This document shows, piece by piece, positions 13,098 to 20,055 of a DNA stretch of 42,387 nt (position 1 is its first letter; each line of letters begins with the position of its first letter). The position numbers and the translations under genes were made by a program. The notes beneath the pieces were generated by a model that did not search any database, had not been told where the DNA came from, and was given only the letters and a program-made list of their open reading frames with translations. This DNA is from a virus: positions 1-42,387 of IMG/VR virus record IMGVR_UViG_3300021405_000028. One strand, 5' to 3'.

Positions 13098-13978
13098 GTG
13101 GTGAGTTTTGCCTTCAAATCCCCGAGCGCTGCGCTCAAAGGTCGCCGGCTTAACGGGGTTTGCTCCCACATGGCCAAATCGGTGCGATAGGCGCCGACCG
13201 ATTCTTGCGGCCAGGGCTCGCGAAAGCCGATTGCTTTGCCGTGCGCGCGCAGTTCCGCCCATTCGGCCGAGGGTGGGACAGAGTGGGAATTTTTAGCGGC
13301 AACGATGGCCCCGCCATTGGCCTTCAACTGGAAAAGACCCGTGTACCCGTTTGCGATGGATTGGTTGACCACCGCCATTTGGTCCTTGCCGAATCGAGCT
13401 AGCTGCGCCTGGGCGACCGCCTGACTTACCGGCCGCAAGGTCTTGCCGATTTTGCGCCGGTAATCGATCCATGCCGCCCACGCCTTCGGGTCAAGGTCAG
13501 TAGGGGGTAAGGGGGTTGTCTTAGATATATGGTCTAGGTCTTGGTCTAGTGACGCTGTTTGCGTGACGCGTGCGTTACCACTATGTGACGCTTGAGCGTG
13601 ATGGGTTTTCCGGTATCGTTGGCTGCGTCGTTGCCCAAGCGCGCGACGTTTCGCGAGGGTACCGTTATGAGTATGATAATTCGGAAATTTTACGTTGTTC
13701 GCGTCGATGATTTGAAGCCAATCTTGCGGGATCAATTGGCAGAATCCCTCGATACCAATGACATGGTTTATCTCGTCTATCCCGAGCGCAAGCAAGTCCT
13801 CTTGCATGACGTGCTTGTCAGCCAATATCCACAACTGAGCGAGTGCGCCTAAAGTGAGCGTGACGGCAGCGTGACGGGAGAGTGACGGGTAAAGGTCGCG
13901 CAGTCCGCGTGCAATATTCAAAACGCGCGGGTCCGTTAATAGATCTTTTTCTAGCTTGATCCACGCCCCAAAACTCAT
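13094..13978 (-). CDS. Replication initiation protein (lambda O/primosome-like role, 294 aa)
   Basis: The ATG at 13978 overlaps the Cro-like stop. The N-terminal 90 residues form a helical DNA-binding-like domain (MSFGAWIKLEKDLLTDPRVL; LGALAQLWILADKHVMQEDL) like phage replisome organisers. A basic, polar linker (KRRALGQRRSQRYRKTHHAQ) follows. The C-terminal part (WAAWIDYRRKIGKTLRPVSQ; VNQSIANGYTGLFQLK) is typical of phage O-like proteins. GTGACG repeats lie inside the gene, as in lambda where the origin lies within O. No helicase gene follows, so it probably recruits the host DnaB. Confidence 0.7.
   Translation of the reverse strand: MSFGAWIKLEKDLLTDPRVLNIARGLRDLYPSLSRHAAVTLTLGALAQLWILADKHVMQEDLLALGIDEINHVIGIEGFCQLIPQDWLQIIDANNVKFPNYHTHNGTLAKRRALGQRRSQRYRKTHHAQASHSGNARVTQTASLDQDLDHISKTTPLPPTDLDPKAWAAWIDYRRKIGKTLRPVSQAVAQAQLARFGKDQMAVVNQSIANGYTGLFQLKANGGAIVAAKNSHSVPPSAEWAELRAHGKAIGFREPWPQESVGAYRTDLAMWEQTPLSRRPLSAALGDLKAKLTT
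13549..13603. repeat. GTGACGC-type iteron cluster A
   Basis: GTGACGC begins at 13549, 13563 and 13585, with GTGATGG at about 13597 and a reversed GTAACGC-like element between. The spacings (14, 22, 12) are near multiples of 11. It lies in the linker region of the replication gene, next to a short AT-rich tract (TTAGATATAT at 13521-13530). It is a candidate origin element. Confidence 0.5.
13860..13892. repeat. Iteron cluster B: three 11-bp GTGACGG repeats
   Basis: GTGACGG starts at 13860, 13871 and 13882, an exact 11-bp period (one helical turn), near the 5' end of the replication gene. Helically phased short repeats inside an initiator gene are the usual form of a phage or plasmid origin. 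I infer a replication origin together with cluster A. Confidence 0.6.
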
Positions 13979-14187
13979 TGCTGCGCCCGCTCATATATTT
14001 TGGAGCGACGCACCACATAGAGGGATTGGTTAACCCGCAGCTTTCCGCCGGTAATGAATTGCAGCTTGTATGCGGCGCCCTCTGGCACGCGCTCGGGCCA
14101 TTGGCTTACAGCCGATTTGGTGATTCCCAATGCTTGTGCGATGGCCTCTAATGAGCCAAAATGCCTCTTGACAGTCGTTTTAAGCAT
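13975..14187 (-). CDS. cro: Cro-like repressor (P22 Cro family, 70 aa)
   Basis: The small protein has a helix-turn-helix at residues 11-30 (GSLEAIAQALGITKSAVSQW) followed by PERVPEGAAYKLQFITGGKL, the P22 Cro/YdaS-type layout. It is divergent from the repressor gene with the operators between them, and heads the leftward operon that carries the replication gene. The recognition-helix residues KSAVSQW are identical to those in the repressor, so both should read the same operators. It would turn down repressor synthesis and tune early transcription. Confidence 0.85.
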   Translation of the reverse strand: MLKTTVKRHFGSLEAIAQALGITKSAVSQWPERVPEGAAYKLQFITGGKLRVNQSLYVVRRSKIYERAQQ

Positions 14188-14198
14188 CGTTTACATTG

Positions 14199-14234
14199 TC
14201 TAGTATGCTGGACAAAGTAGATAAGCATACTAGA
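14199..14234. promoter_or_regulatory. Immunity operators OR-like pair (perfect 11-bp inverted repeat)
   Basis: TCTAGTATGCT (14199-14209) and AGCATACTAGA (14224-14234) are exact reverse complements separated by 14 bases, in the cro/repressor divergent gap. Each contains the AGCATACT core found elsewhere. A TGGACA / 16 bp / TAGATT promoter overlapping the pair would serve the repressor gene. The cro promoter must lie on the other strand in the same interval, but I cannot place it securely. Confidence 0.78.
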
Positions 14235-14291
14235 TTGTCTCGATATGGCTACCCCCTGTACATGCCATCTGTACAACTGGCGCTGATTGAT

Positions 14292-14582
14292 ATGCCAAAA
14301 AAAGAAACGATGGGTATGAGAATCCGCCGCCTACGCGAGGCCGCGAATTTAACGCAAGATCAACTCGCGAAGCGCTGCGGGGTCAATAAGTCGGCCGTGT
14401 CCCAATGGGAAATGGGCACGAGTGAGAATATTAAATTGCAGCCGTTCCTACGTTTGCTGCGTACTCTTGGTGTGACTCATGAGTATTTGCTGTGGGGCTC
14501 GGAAAAGGCGCCTGCAGGATTTTGGCTCGAAGAGTCTTGGGAGGACAGCGACGGGGACGGGTTGCAGGGGAATGGAAGTTAA
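14292..14582 (+). CDS. Short CI-type repressor with HTH domain only (96 aa)
   Basis: The product has a classical XRE helix-turn-helix (MRIRRLREAANLTQDQLAKR followed by CGVNKSAVSQWE) and the LL-TLGVTHEYLLWG segment that closes such domains, then an acidic tail (ESWEDSDGDG). The frame is open to TTG 14196, but that runs through the operators, so a start at 14292, 14310 or 14262 is likelier. No S24/LexA-like cleavage domain follows. It is probably the lysogeny repressor for the AGCATACT operators; induction would need something other than RecA-driven self-cleavage. Confidence 0.8.
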   Translation: MPKKETMGMRIRRLREAANLTQDQLAKRCGVNKSAVSQWEMGTSENIKLQPFLRLLRTLGVTHEYLLWGSEKAPAGFWLEESWEDSDGDGLQGNGS

Positions 14583-14672
14583 CCCAATAGACGTTGTCAG
14601 TCTTGAATACTGCGCGCATGCGGCCCCCGTTCCTTTGGAAAGCTAAGAGTAATTTTTTACACCCGCGTGACA

Positions 14673-14742
14673 AGCATACTTAACCTTTTCTAAATTGCAA
14701 TCGCAGTCTAGTATGCTTGACTTTCGTTAAGCATACTGTACA
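14673..14742. promoter_or_regulatory. Three operator copies upstream of the recombination operon
   Basis: AGCATACT elements lie at 14673-14680, 14710-14717 (inverted) and 14730-14737. The last two face each other with 12 bases between, like the pair near cro. The first extends to CAAGCATACTTAACC, close to the 11255 palindrome, and is preceded by CCCGCGTGA, which also flanks the site at 20268. CTGTACA overlaps the third copy. The arrangement fits a PL-like promoter under repressor control; I cannot assign the -35 and -10 boxes securely. Confidence 0.72.
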
Positions 14743-14771
14743 ACTTTTAGGCTCTCCCATTAGTCCTGGGG

Positions 14772-14963
14772 ATGCCTTTAAACATGATGTTTCTCTTTAT
14801 TGGCCTGTGCGTCTTTATCGGCGGCATTGCCCTCTTCGTTGGCGTTTTCGGCCTGTGGTGCGGCTTCATTTCCTTGCGCGAATGGTTCGAGGAATACCGC
14901 AGAAATCAACTCCGCATTAAGAACCGCCCGCGCTCCCGCTTTGAAGTGGACAAAAAGCTATGA
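14772..14963 (+). CDS. Small inner-membrane protein, first gene of the recombination operon (63 aa)
   Basis: A long hydrophobic segment (MMFLFIGLCVFIGGIALFVG, then VFGLWCGFISL) forms one or two membrane helices. A basic cytoplasmic tail (EEYRRNQLRIKNRPRSRF) follows. The start may be 14772 or the ATG pair at 14784/14787. The stop overlaps the next ATG (CTATGAAG). A membrane protein as the first gene expressed from the PL-like promoter may act in superinfection exclusion or on the host membrane; there is no direct evidence. Confidence 0.65.
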   Translation: MPLNMMFLFIGLCVFIGGIALFVGVFGLWCGFISLREWFEEYRRNQLRIKNRPRSRFEVDKKL

Positions 14964-15193
14964 AGGTAGACGTACATACTTTTGAGCCCGTGCATGGCGA
15001 AAGCGTCGCGGTTGCGTGCGCAGCGCTGGAGCTTTGCGCTAAGTGGTTTGCGGTGCATGGCTTTGAGGATAGGGCCAAGGAATACCGTGATGCCCTCATC
15101 GATATCGTGACGGCCAGCAAATCGCCAGGGCTACTCAATCAACTGGAAAGGGCCAAGAAAGAGGGGAATTGGCCCGAGGTAAAAACACAATGA
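14960..15193 (+). CDS. Small early protein (77 aa), unknown
   Basis: ATG 14960 overlaps the preceding TGA, and the stop overlaps the next ATG. The product (VDVHTFEPVHGESVAVACAA; LELCAKWFAVHGFEDRAKEY; RDALIDIVTASKSPGLLNQL) is mainly helical. No domain recognised. Its position upstream of the ERF gene suggests a recombination accessory. Confidence 0.62.
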   Translation: MKVDVHTFEPVHGESVAVACAALELCAKWFAVHGFEDRAKEYRDALIDIVTASKSPGLLNQLERAKKEGNWPEVKTQ

Positions 15194-15465
15194 GCGAATG
15201 CCTATGTCCGAAGGTGAACGTAACCATGCACGTCGCTACCCTAGCAACAGCGCTGGGTTGCGTGAAGGCCTGTTTAAAAGTCGCTAACGAAGTGGCGGAC
15301 AATGTGAAGGACCTCTCTGCGGCCGATGCAAAAAAGGCGCGCAAGGTCATGCGTCAAGCGATTGCCGAGCTTGAGCACATCAAGAGTCAAACGGGCATGG
15401 CCATAGATGCCATCGATGCGAGTACCGCGCCTGCACCGAGCGCCTGGACCTTTACCCATGGATGA
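15190..15465 (+). CDS. Small early protein (91 aa), unknown
   Basis: ATG 15190 overlaps the preceding TGA; the open frame begins earlier at 15169 within that gene. The product (MSECLCPKVNVTMHVATLAT; ALGCVKACLKVANEVADNVK; AADAKKARKVMRQAIAELEH) is helical with several Cys residues near the start. It is directly upstream of the annealase and overlaps it by eight bases. No recognised function. Confidence 0.62.
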   Translation: MSECLCPKVNVTMHVATLATALGCVKACLKVANEVADNVKDLSAADAKKARKVMRQAIAELEHIKSQTGMAIDAIDASTAPAPSAWTFTHG

Positions 15466-16195
15466 GGCGGCGATTCTGGCGCCCGTGCCCAATGGCGATA
15501 TGCTCATGAAAATTATCGAGCGCGCGGCATTTATGCCCGAGCTTGATTTAGATCGCGTCGAAAAATTGCTGGCACTGAAAGAGCGCTGGGACGCTGCCGA
15601 GGCCTTGCGGGCATTTGCAGTTGCGAAAGTCGAATTTAAGAAAGCCCCGCCCGTTATATCCAAGAATAAGCACGTCTCATACGGCACCACATCATATGAG
15701 CATGCATCACATGATGAGGTGACAACGAAAGTCAGTGAGGCGCTTGCGCGCCACGGCTTTACGCATTCTTGGAGCATTGCGCAAACCGAAAATAAAATCA
15801 GCGTGACTTGCAAACTATTGCACGTCGCCGGCCATTTGGAATCGGTCGAACTGTGGAGCGTGAACGATGGTTCGGGCGGTAAGAATTCCATTCAGGCAAT
15901 CGGCAGCGCTAATACTTATTTGCAGCGTTACACGCTATTAGCCGTCACGGGCTTATCCACGTCGGACATGCCGGATGATGATGGTAAGAGCGCTGTGCCT
16001 AAAGAAGAGCCACCATATATACATCAGGACGTATGGACGAGCCTGCATGATGCGGTGCATGAAGGCACTGCGGATTTAGAAGCGGCATGGCGCTCATTAT
16101 CAAATGACACGCGCAAAATCATCGTTACCCACTATATCGATAAGTGGAATGCGCTAAAAGCTGCGGCGATTGAGGCTAACAAGGCGAAGCAATGA
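15458..16195 (+). CDS. erf: ERF-family single-strand annealing recombinase (245 aa)
   Basis: The core matches ERF proteins: ALRAFAVAKVEFKKAPPVIS, KNKHVSYGTTSYEHASHDEV, RHGFTHSWSIAQTENKISVT and the signature GSANTYLQRYTLLAVTGLST. P22 Erf is the type member; it anneals complementary single strands for recombination and circularisation of terminally redundant DNA. ATG 15458 is chosen because the longer open frame overlaps the preceding gene out of frame. The C-terminal 60 residues (DVWTSLHDAVHEGTADLEAA) form a helical extension. The partner exonuclease lies two genes downstream. Confidence 0.9.
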   Translation: MDEAAILAPVPNGDMLMKIIERAAFMPELDLDRVEKLLALKERWDAAEALRAFAVAKVEFKKAPPVISKNKHVSYGTTSYEHASHDEVTTKVSEALARHGFTHSWSIAQTENKISVTCKLLHVAGHLESVELWSVNDGSGGKNSIQAIGSANTYLQRYTLLAVTGLSTSDMPDDDGKSAVPKEEPPYIHQDVWTSLHDAVHEGTADLEAAWRSLSNDTRKIIVTHYIDKWNALKAAAIEANKAKQ

Positions 16196-16446
16196 AAATT
16201 GCTATCGACTATGACGGCACCTACACCATGGACCCGAAACTATGGGATTGGTTTATCACGCAAGCGACATTGCGCGGGCATGAGGTAAAGATTGTGACCA
16301 TGCGCCGCCCTGGTGAAGTAGTGAAAAATCCGCCGTGCGAAGTTGTTTATACCAGTCGCACCGCGAAAATTAATTCGTATCGCGCTGATATCTGGATCGA
16401 TGATCAACCGCACATGGTTATTAATAACCATTGGTCAATCGAATGA
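16192..16446 (+). CDS. Mini HAD-superfamily phosphatase (84 aa)
   Basis: All four HAD motifs can be seen in a very short protein: DYDGT at residues 6-10 (Asp6 nucleophile, Asp8 acid/base), VTMRR (Thr of motif II), the TAKINSY lysine (motif III) and WIDDQP (motif IV Asp pair). There is no cap domain. It overlaps the annealase by ATGA and the exonuclease by ATGAG, so it is made together with them. A DNA 3'-phosphatase or nucleotide phosphatase activity is possible, but the substrate is unknown. Confidence 0.75.
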   Translation: MKIAIDYDGTYTMDPKLWDWFITQATLRGHEVKIVTMRRPGEVVKNPPCEVVYTSRTAKINSYRADIWIDDQPHMVINNHWSIE

Positions 16447-17093
16447 GACAATTTAATGTCATCGATGCCCAACAGCGCTCCATGGAATGGTACGCGGCGC
16501 GCGCCGGCCGACTGACCGGCTCTATGGCGCATACGATTTTGATGCAGGGTAAGAAGAAGGGCGAAGAGAGTAAGACACGCCGCGATTATAAATTGCAATT
16601 GATCGAAGAACGCATCGGCGGCAGCGCGCAAGCAAATACTTTTTGGACTGCCGAAATGCAGCGCGGCGTTGATATTGAGCCTTTAGCCTTCGGTATGTAC
16701 GAAGCCTTGACGGGGCAGATGGTGCAAAAGTCCGGGTTTCTACAGCACAAAGTGCTGATGGCGGGCTGTTCGCTTGATGGGCATATCGGGGATTTCTCAG
16801 GAATCATTGAGCTTAAATGTCCCAAGATGGCAACGCACTTGATCTACCTTGCAGACCCTAATGCATTAGTCAATGAGTACCACGCGCAAGTGCAGCACAA
16901 CCTGTGGATTACGGGCGCGGCGTTTTGCGATCTAGTGAGCTTTGATAATCGCTTACCCGGCAACAAACAAATGGTACGCGAACGCATAGAGCGCGCAGAC
17001 GCGCGGCTACCTGAATACGAAAGAGCGGCGCTTAACTTTCTAAACGAAGTCGCTGACTATCACCAAGCAATTATGGATGGTGCTTACCTATGA
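16443..17093 (+). CDS. YqaJ/lambda-type exonuclease (216 aa)
   Basis: The fold signature is complete: N-terminal RSMEWYAARAGRLTGS, acidic Glu79 in VDIEPLA, Asp112 in GCSLDGHIG, Glu123-x-Lys125 in IIELKCPK and the Gln-containing helix YHAQVQHNLWITG. It degrades double-stranded ends to make single strands for the ERF annealase, a classic two-component recombination pair. ATG 16443 overlaps the preceding TGA; a TTG at 16431 is a less likely start. Confidence 0.92.
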   Translation: MRQFNVIDAQQRSMEWYAARAGRLTGSMAHTILMQGKKKGEESKTRRDYKLQLIEERIGGSAQANTFWTAEMQRGVDIEPLAFGMYEALTGQMVQKSGFLQHKVLMAGCSLDGHIGDFSGIIELKCPKMATHLIYLADPNALVNEYHAQVQHNLWITGAAFCDLVSFDNRLPGNKQMVRERIERADARLPEYERAALNFLNEVADYHQAIMDGAYL

Positions 17094-17212
17094 CCTATTA
17101 CGAGCCTGTGAAGTGGTGCGCAATCTGCGCGCGGCAGATGCTCGCCACCCGGCAACATATTTTGTGCGAGGCCTGCCGCATTGAGTGCGGCGGGTATCCC
17201 CATGTCCGATAA
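17090..17212 (+). CDS. 40-aa zinc-ribbon protein
   Basis: The ATG at 17090 overlaps the exonuclease TGA and the frame ends in TAA at 17210-17212, inside the next gene's start. The sequence has two Cys-x2-Cys knuckles, WCAICARQ and CEACRIECGG, enough for one zinc site. Coupling on both sides supports it as a real gene despite its size. It may bind nucleic acid or the exonuclease. Confidence 0.6.
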   Translation: MTYYEPVKWCAICARQMLATRQHILCEACRIECGGYPHVR

Positions 17213-17429
17213 ATTCAATAACAGCATGCAGGGCGTGTTGTTCAAGAAATTAAAGGACAAAGACACGAGCCCCGACTACAGCGGGCAGTGCGAGATTGAA
17301 GGAAAGGAATACTGGATTAGCGCATGGATAAATAAATCTAAAGAACAGCGCATGTTTATGAGTTTGCGATTTAGGCTGAAGGAAAAGCGCTCGGCGACAG
17401 AGCCTTTTAACGATGAGATCCCTTTTTGA
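17202..17429 (+). CDS. Small conserved-looking phage protein (75 aa), beta-rich
   Basis: ATG 17202 overlaps the zinc-ribbon gene's end. The product (MQGVLFKKLKDKDTSPDYSG, CEIEGKEYWISAWINKSKEQ, MFMSLRFRLKEK) shows the pattern G-LF-N-KK-D-PDY-G----GKEYW-SAW seen in many phage and plasmid small proteins. It looks like a compact beta protein, possibly a single-strand-binding-like fold given the recombination context, but this is inferred. Confidence 0.65.
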   Translation: MSDKFNNSMQGVLFKKLKDKDTSPDYSGQCEIEGKEYWISAWINKSKEQRMFMSLRFRLKEKRSATEPFNDEIPF

Positions 17430-17617
17430 ATATTGTGAAAATACCGGATGGCTTGCGCGAAGCGGAATTGCTTGAGCGCTTGCGCGAAGCGGAAGAGTTG
17501 ATACAAAAACTTCTCTTAACAAAGGATTACACAGCGCGGTCCAATTACTACAAAGCAATGGGGCTGATGGTATCGATAAGAGAATTAATCGGGGCAAACA
17601 AAAATGGCAAAACCTAA
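17426..17617 (+). CDS. Small coiled-coil protein (63 aa)
   Basis: TTG 17426 overlaps the preceding TGA; GTG 17435 is another possible start. The product (LREAELLERLREAEELIQKL) forms an amphipathic coiled coil, then SNYYKAMGLMVSIRELIG. It overlaps the ParB-like gene by 14 bases. Unknown function. Confidence 0.55.
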   Translation: MNIVKIPDGLREAELLERLREAEELIQKLLLTKDYTARSNYYKAMGLMVSIRELIGANKNGKT

Positions 17618-18470
17618 AGTGGTAAATTTCCAGGCGCAGGCCGAAGTGTGGCGCGAAAATAAGAATGTAATCGCCGAGGTGATTACCATTACGCCAGCAG
17701 ACGCAACCAATTGGCTTGCGTGCAACACCAATAATCGACCTGTGCGCAAGCGCCACGTTGAATTTTTGGCGCGTGAAATGTTAGAAGGCAATTGGCAGGT
17801 TAACGGGCAGGCAATCATCATTGCGGAAGATGAGAAGGTCTTGGATGGTCAGCACCGCTTATTTGCGATTATCGAATCCGGCAAGTCGATACAGTCGCTA
17901 GTGGTCTACGGGATCACAGTCGAGGCCTTCAAGACGATTGATACGGGTATCGTACGCACGGGCGGGGATGCGCTGTCATTGCACTTTAAAGACGCGCCCT
18001 TGTATGCGATCAAGGCGGCGGCAACGGCCGTTATATGGTGCCATCGGCTTGAAAGCGGCCTAGGGCGGCATGTCAAGATTAGTAATACAGATGCTATCGA
18101 GTACGTTAAGAAGCACCGCAGCTTACTGCAGCACGCAGAAACCTTGCAGGGCTTCCCGCATGAATCGCGGCCGATGCCGCTAGGGCTAGGGACAGCGCTT
18201 TATGAGATGTTCGCCCGCAAGCATGAGGCGCAAGCGGATGACTTTATGAAAAATTTGTACACGGGCGAGAATTTGGCGCGCACTGCGCCCGAGTATTTGT
18301 TACGGGCGGCCTTTATACGCGACGCGCAGAGCCGCGCGAAACTGCCGCAAGCATTGAAGATACGCATGGTTATCAAGGGCTGGAATTGGCTACGGCGCGG
18401 TAATACCGAGGCCAGCCGGCAGACTATTGCGCTACAGGCTAACGATGATCCGAAGGTGAAAATATTTTGA
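17604..18470 (+). CDS. ParB/DGQHR-domain phage protein (288 aa)
   Basis: The N-terminal third has the ParB-like nucleotide-binding core: NNRPVRKRHVEFLAREMLEG, NWQVNGQAIIIAED and the signature DGQHR at residues 81-85. The remainder is a helical domain (PLGLGTALYEMFARKHEAQA; IRMVIKGWNWLRRG). Such proteins are common in phages and lack the chromosome-partition helix-turn-helix of true ParB. The role may be DNA modification or nuclease-like, and is not established. It is the penultimate gene of the recombination operon. Confidence 0.72.
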   Translation: MAKPKVVNFQAQAEVWRENKNVIAEVITITPADATNWLACNTNNRPVRKRHVEFLAREMLEGNWQVNGQAIIIAEDEKVLDGQHRLFAIIESGKSIQSLVVYGITVEAFKTIDTGIVRTGGDALSLHFKDAPLYAIKAAATAVIWCHRLESGLGRHVKISNTDAIEYVKKHRSLLQHAETLQGFPHESRPMPLGLGTALYEMFARKHEAQADDFMKNLYTGENLARTAPEYLLRAAFIRDAQSRAKLPQALKIRMVIKGWNWLRRGNTEASRQTIALQANDDPKVKIF

Positions 18471-18733
18471 AAGGCACAAAGGAAATGGGCAAAGAAAACA
18501 GTAATACACCCGAGCAAACATGGGTAAGTTTGCGCGATGCGGCGCCGCTATTCGGGCTCTCATTCGAGACCATTACTAACATGGTGGCGCAGGATAAATT
18601 TCCGGTACCGACCTATAAGCTAGGCCGGCGCCGGGTAATCGATAAGGAGGTAATGCAGGCGTTCTTTGACGAACAGAAGGCGGAAGGGTTGAGGCGGTTG
18701 CAGTCCCGCCCCACAAACACCAAGCACCGTTAG
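18467..18733 (+). CDS. Xis-like / MerR-type winged-helix protein (82-88 aa)
   Basis: The segment TWVSLRDAAPLFGLSFETIT, then NMVAQDKFPVPTYKLGRRRV and EVMQAFFDEQK, is an excisionase-type DNA-binding domain. It overlaps the integrase stop tail-to-tail, so it is the likely recombination directionality factor. Start TTG 18467 overlaps the preceding TGA; ATG 18485 follows AAAGGA closely. Being last in the repressor-controlled operon would link excision to induction. Confidence 0.72.
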   Translation: MKGTKEMGKENSNTPEQTWVSLRDAAPLFGLSFETITNMVAQDKFPVPTYKLGRRRVIDKEVMQAFFDEQKAEGLRRLQSRPTNTKHR

Positions 18734-19779
18734 GCGGCGCGGCGGTGCGCTATAGGGCCCTTATGCATGTCGGCGGCCTTCAAATTGGTGTAGACCTTAA
18801 GGCATTCCCATGACTGATGGCCGGACACCCCAGTCACTTCGGCTATTCCATAGCCCGCCTCAAATAAGCGGGATATGCCCTCATGTCGCAAGTCATGGAA
18901 ATGCACGTCTGGCAGCTTCGCGCGATTGCGCAGGCGGATAAACGCATTGACAAAGCCATCCGCCTTAAACGGGAATATGCGCGGGTCTAGCGAACCATCG
19001 GCAAGGCGCTTGCGCGGCTGTCGCTTGATGATAGCCGCAGCATTGCCTAAGAGCGGAATGTTTTGGTCATTGCCCATTTTTTCTGTCGGGTGCTTGCGAT
19101 CACGAACCCACAGCATGGGATTGCCGCTGTCGGTATTCAAATCATCCCAAGTAATGCGGAAAATTTCGCCAGCGCGCAAGCAAGTGAACACGGCGAAATC
19201 AATCAGGTCGCCATATGGCAGTTTTGATTTATCGTTCGATGCTGCCTTAAGCATCCGAATTTCCGCATCGGTGACGCGCCGCGCCCGAGCCTTGTATTTT
19301 TTTAATACCTTCGCGCGCGTGAGTTTTTTGGTCGCCAGGCGCAGCGCATCCCAGTCTATCTTGATATCGTGCAATTCCTCCGCTGCACTGAGGGCCCCGC
19401 GAATGCGGCGCAGCTTCGTTAGGCGGGAGTATCCTTGCGTCCCTTTGCCCTTGTACTGCCAGCCGAGAATCCAAGTGCGCCACCATTCAACGGTGCAATC
19501 CTTAAGATCCACGTCGCCAACTTCGCGCCCAAGCTGCTCAAACAATTTGCCCGCGCCCGAGCTATTGTATGGCTTCGCCATTTCTGCCGCGTGCGCCTTG
19601 GCGAAAACAAAGCCCAGCGTATTGCCGCGCTTGAGACGCGGGGCTGATGAAAGCCCCGCCTCAGTCGTTGTGATCCACGCATTAGCTTCTTTCTTGGTGG
19701 CGAAGGTCTGCGTCTTGGTGAATCCGTTAGTACGGACCACGGCGCGAAAGCTTGCGCCCCTGTTAACGATGCTGCCCAT
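18730..19779 (-). CDS. int: Tyrosine-recombinase integrase (349 aa)
   Basis: All catalytic positions are present: Arg202 in CLRAGEIFRIT, His295 and Arg298 in HFHDLRHEG, His321 in SGHQSW and nucleophile Tyr330 in VYTNL. The N-terminal part (RAVVRTNGFTKTQTFATKKE) is an arm-binding-type domain, followed by a core-binding domain. It catalyses integration at attP and, with Xis, excision. The ATG overlaps the upstream small gene by one base. It converges on the Xis-like gene, so transcription across the junction could be antagonistic. Confidence 0.95.
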   Translation of the reverse strand: MGSIVNRGASFRAVVRTNGFTKTQTFATKKEANAWITTTEAGLSSAPRLKRGNTLGFVFAKAHAAEMAKPYNSSGAGKLFEQLGREVGDVDLKDCTVEWWRTWILGWQYKGKGTQGYSRLTKLRRIRGALSAAEELHDIKIDWDALRLATKKLTRAKVLKKYKARARRVTDAEIRMLKAASNDKSKLPYGDLIDFAVFTCLRAGEIFRITWDDLNTDSGNPMLWVRDRKHPTEKMGNDQNIPLLGNAAAIIKRQPRKRLADGSLDPRIFPFKADGFVNAFIRLRNRAKLPDVHFHDLRHEGISRLFEAGYGIAEVTGVSGHQSWECLKVYTNLKAADMHKGPIAHRRAA

Positions 19780-19955
19780 TATTTTTGCTCCAGTTTTGCA
19801 AGCACCGTGCGCGCCATTGCGAGGGCTTGCCGTTCGGTTGTTTTGCCGTCGCCAACCATGGCGCGTAAGGCCGCAATTAGTTCATTCTGCAATTGAATGT
19901 TTGCGGTCTCGGCGTGTATGGCGTGCGCCAAATTTATCTTTGCTTTTTCATTCAT
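19779..19955 (-). CDS. 58-aa helical protein coupled to integrase
   Basis: ATG 19955 follows a good GGAG site, and its TAA overlaps the integrase ATG, so the two are co-translated. The open frame upstream to 20003 contains the repeats and is unlikely to be translated. The product (MNEKAKINLAHAIHAETANI; QLQNELIAALRAMVGDGKTT) is amphipathic and helical. It may be a leader or accessory for integrase. Confidence 0.62.
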   Translation of the reverse strand: MNEKAKINLAHAIHAETANIQLQNELIAALRAMVGDGKTTERQALAMARTVLAKLEQK

Positions 19956-19984
19956 AAATAACTCCATGTTGAAATTACCCACCG

Positions 19985-20055
19985 TGGTAACACTTGGTAA
20001 CACTCGAAAAATGCCCTATCGCAAAATCCTTTGTTTTATAGCACTTGGTAACACC
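19985..20055. repeat. Tandem TGGTAACACT repeats beside integrase (candidate arm sites / attP region)
   Basis: TGGTAACACT occurs at 19985 and 19995 (exact 10-bp period), and TGGTAACACC at 20046. A looser pair, TGGTCACACT then TGGTACGCCA, follows at 20179 and 20189. They lie directly upstream of the integrase operon, where integrases bind arm-type sites. The same 10-mer occurs twice near 11.72 kb. I cannot identify the attP core, because that needs the host attB. Confidence 0.6.

Noticed and set aside
14717-14920. 67-aa plus-strand frame
   Set aside because: Begins at the operators and is out of phase with the better-supported membrane protein at 14772-14963.
15274-15891. 205-aa minus-strand open frame
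   Set aside because: Antisense to the ERF gene and its upstream neighbour; no ribosome-binding site.
18875-19957. 360-aa plus-strand open frame
   Set aside because: Antisense to the integrase, whose catalytic residues are all intact. The antisense product is Arg/Ser/Cys-rich and looks non-natural.
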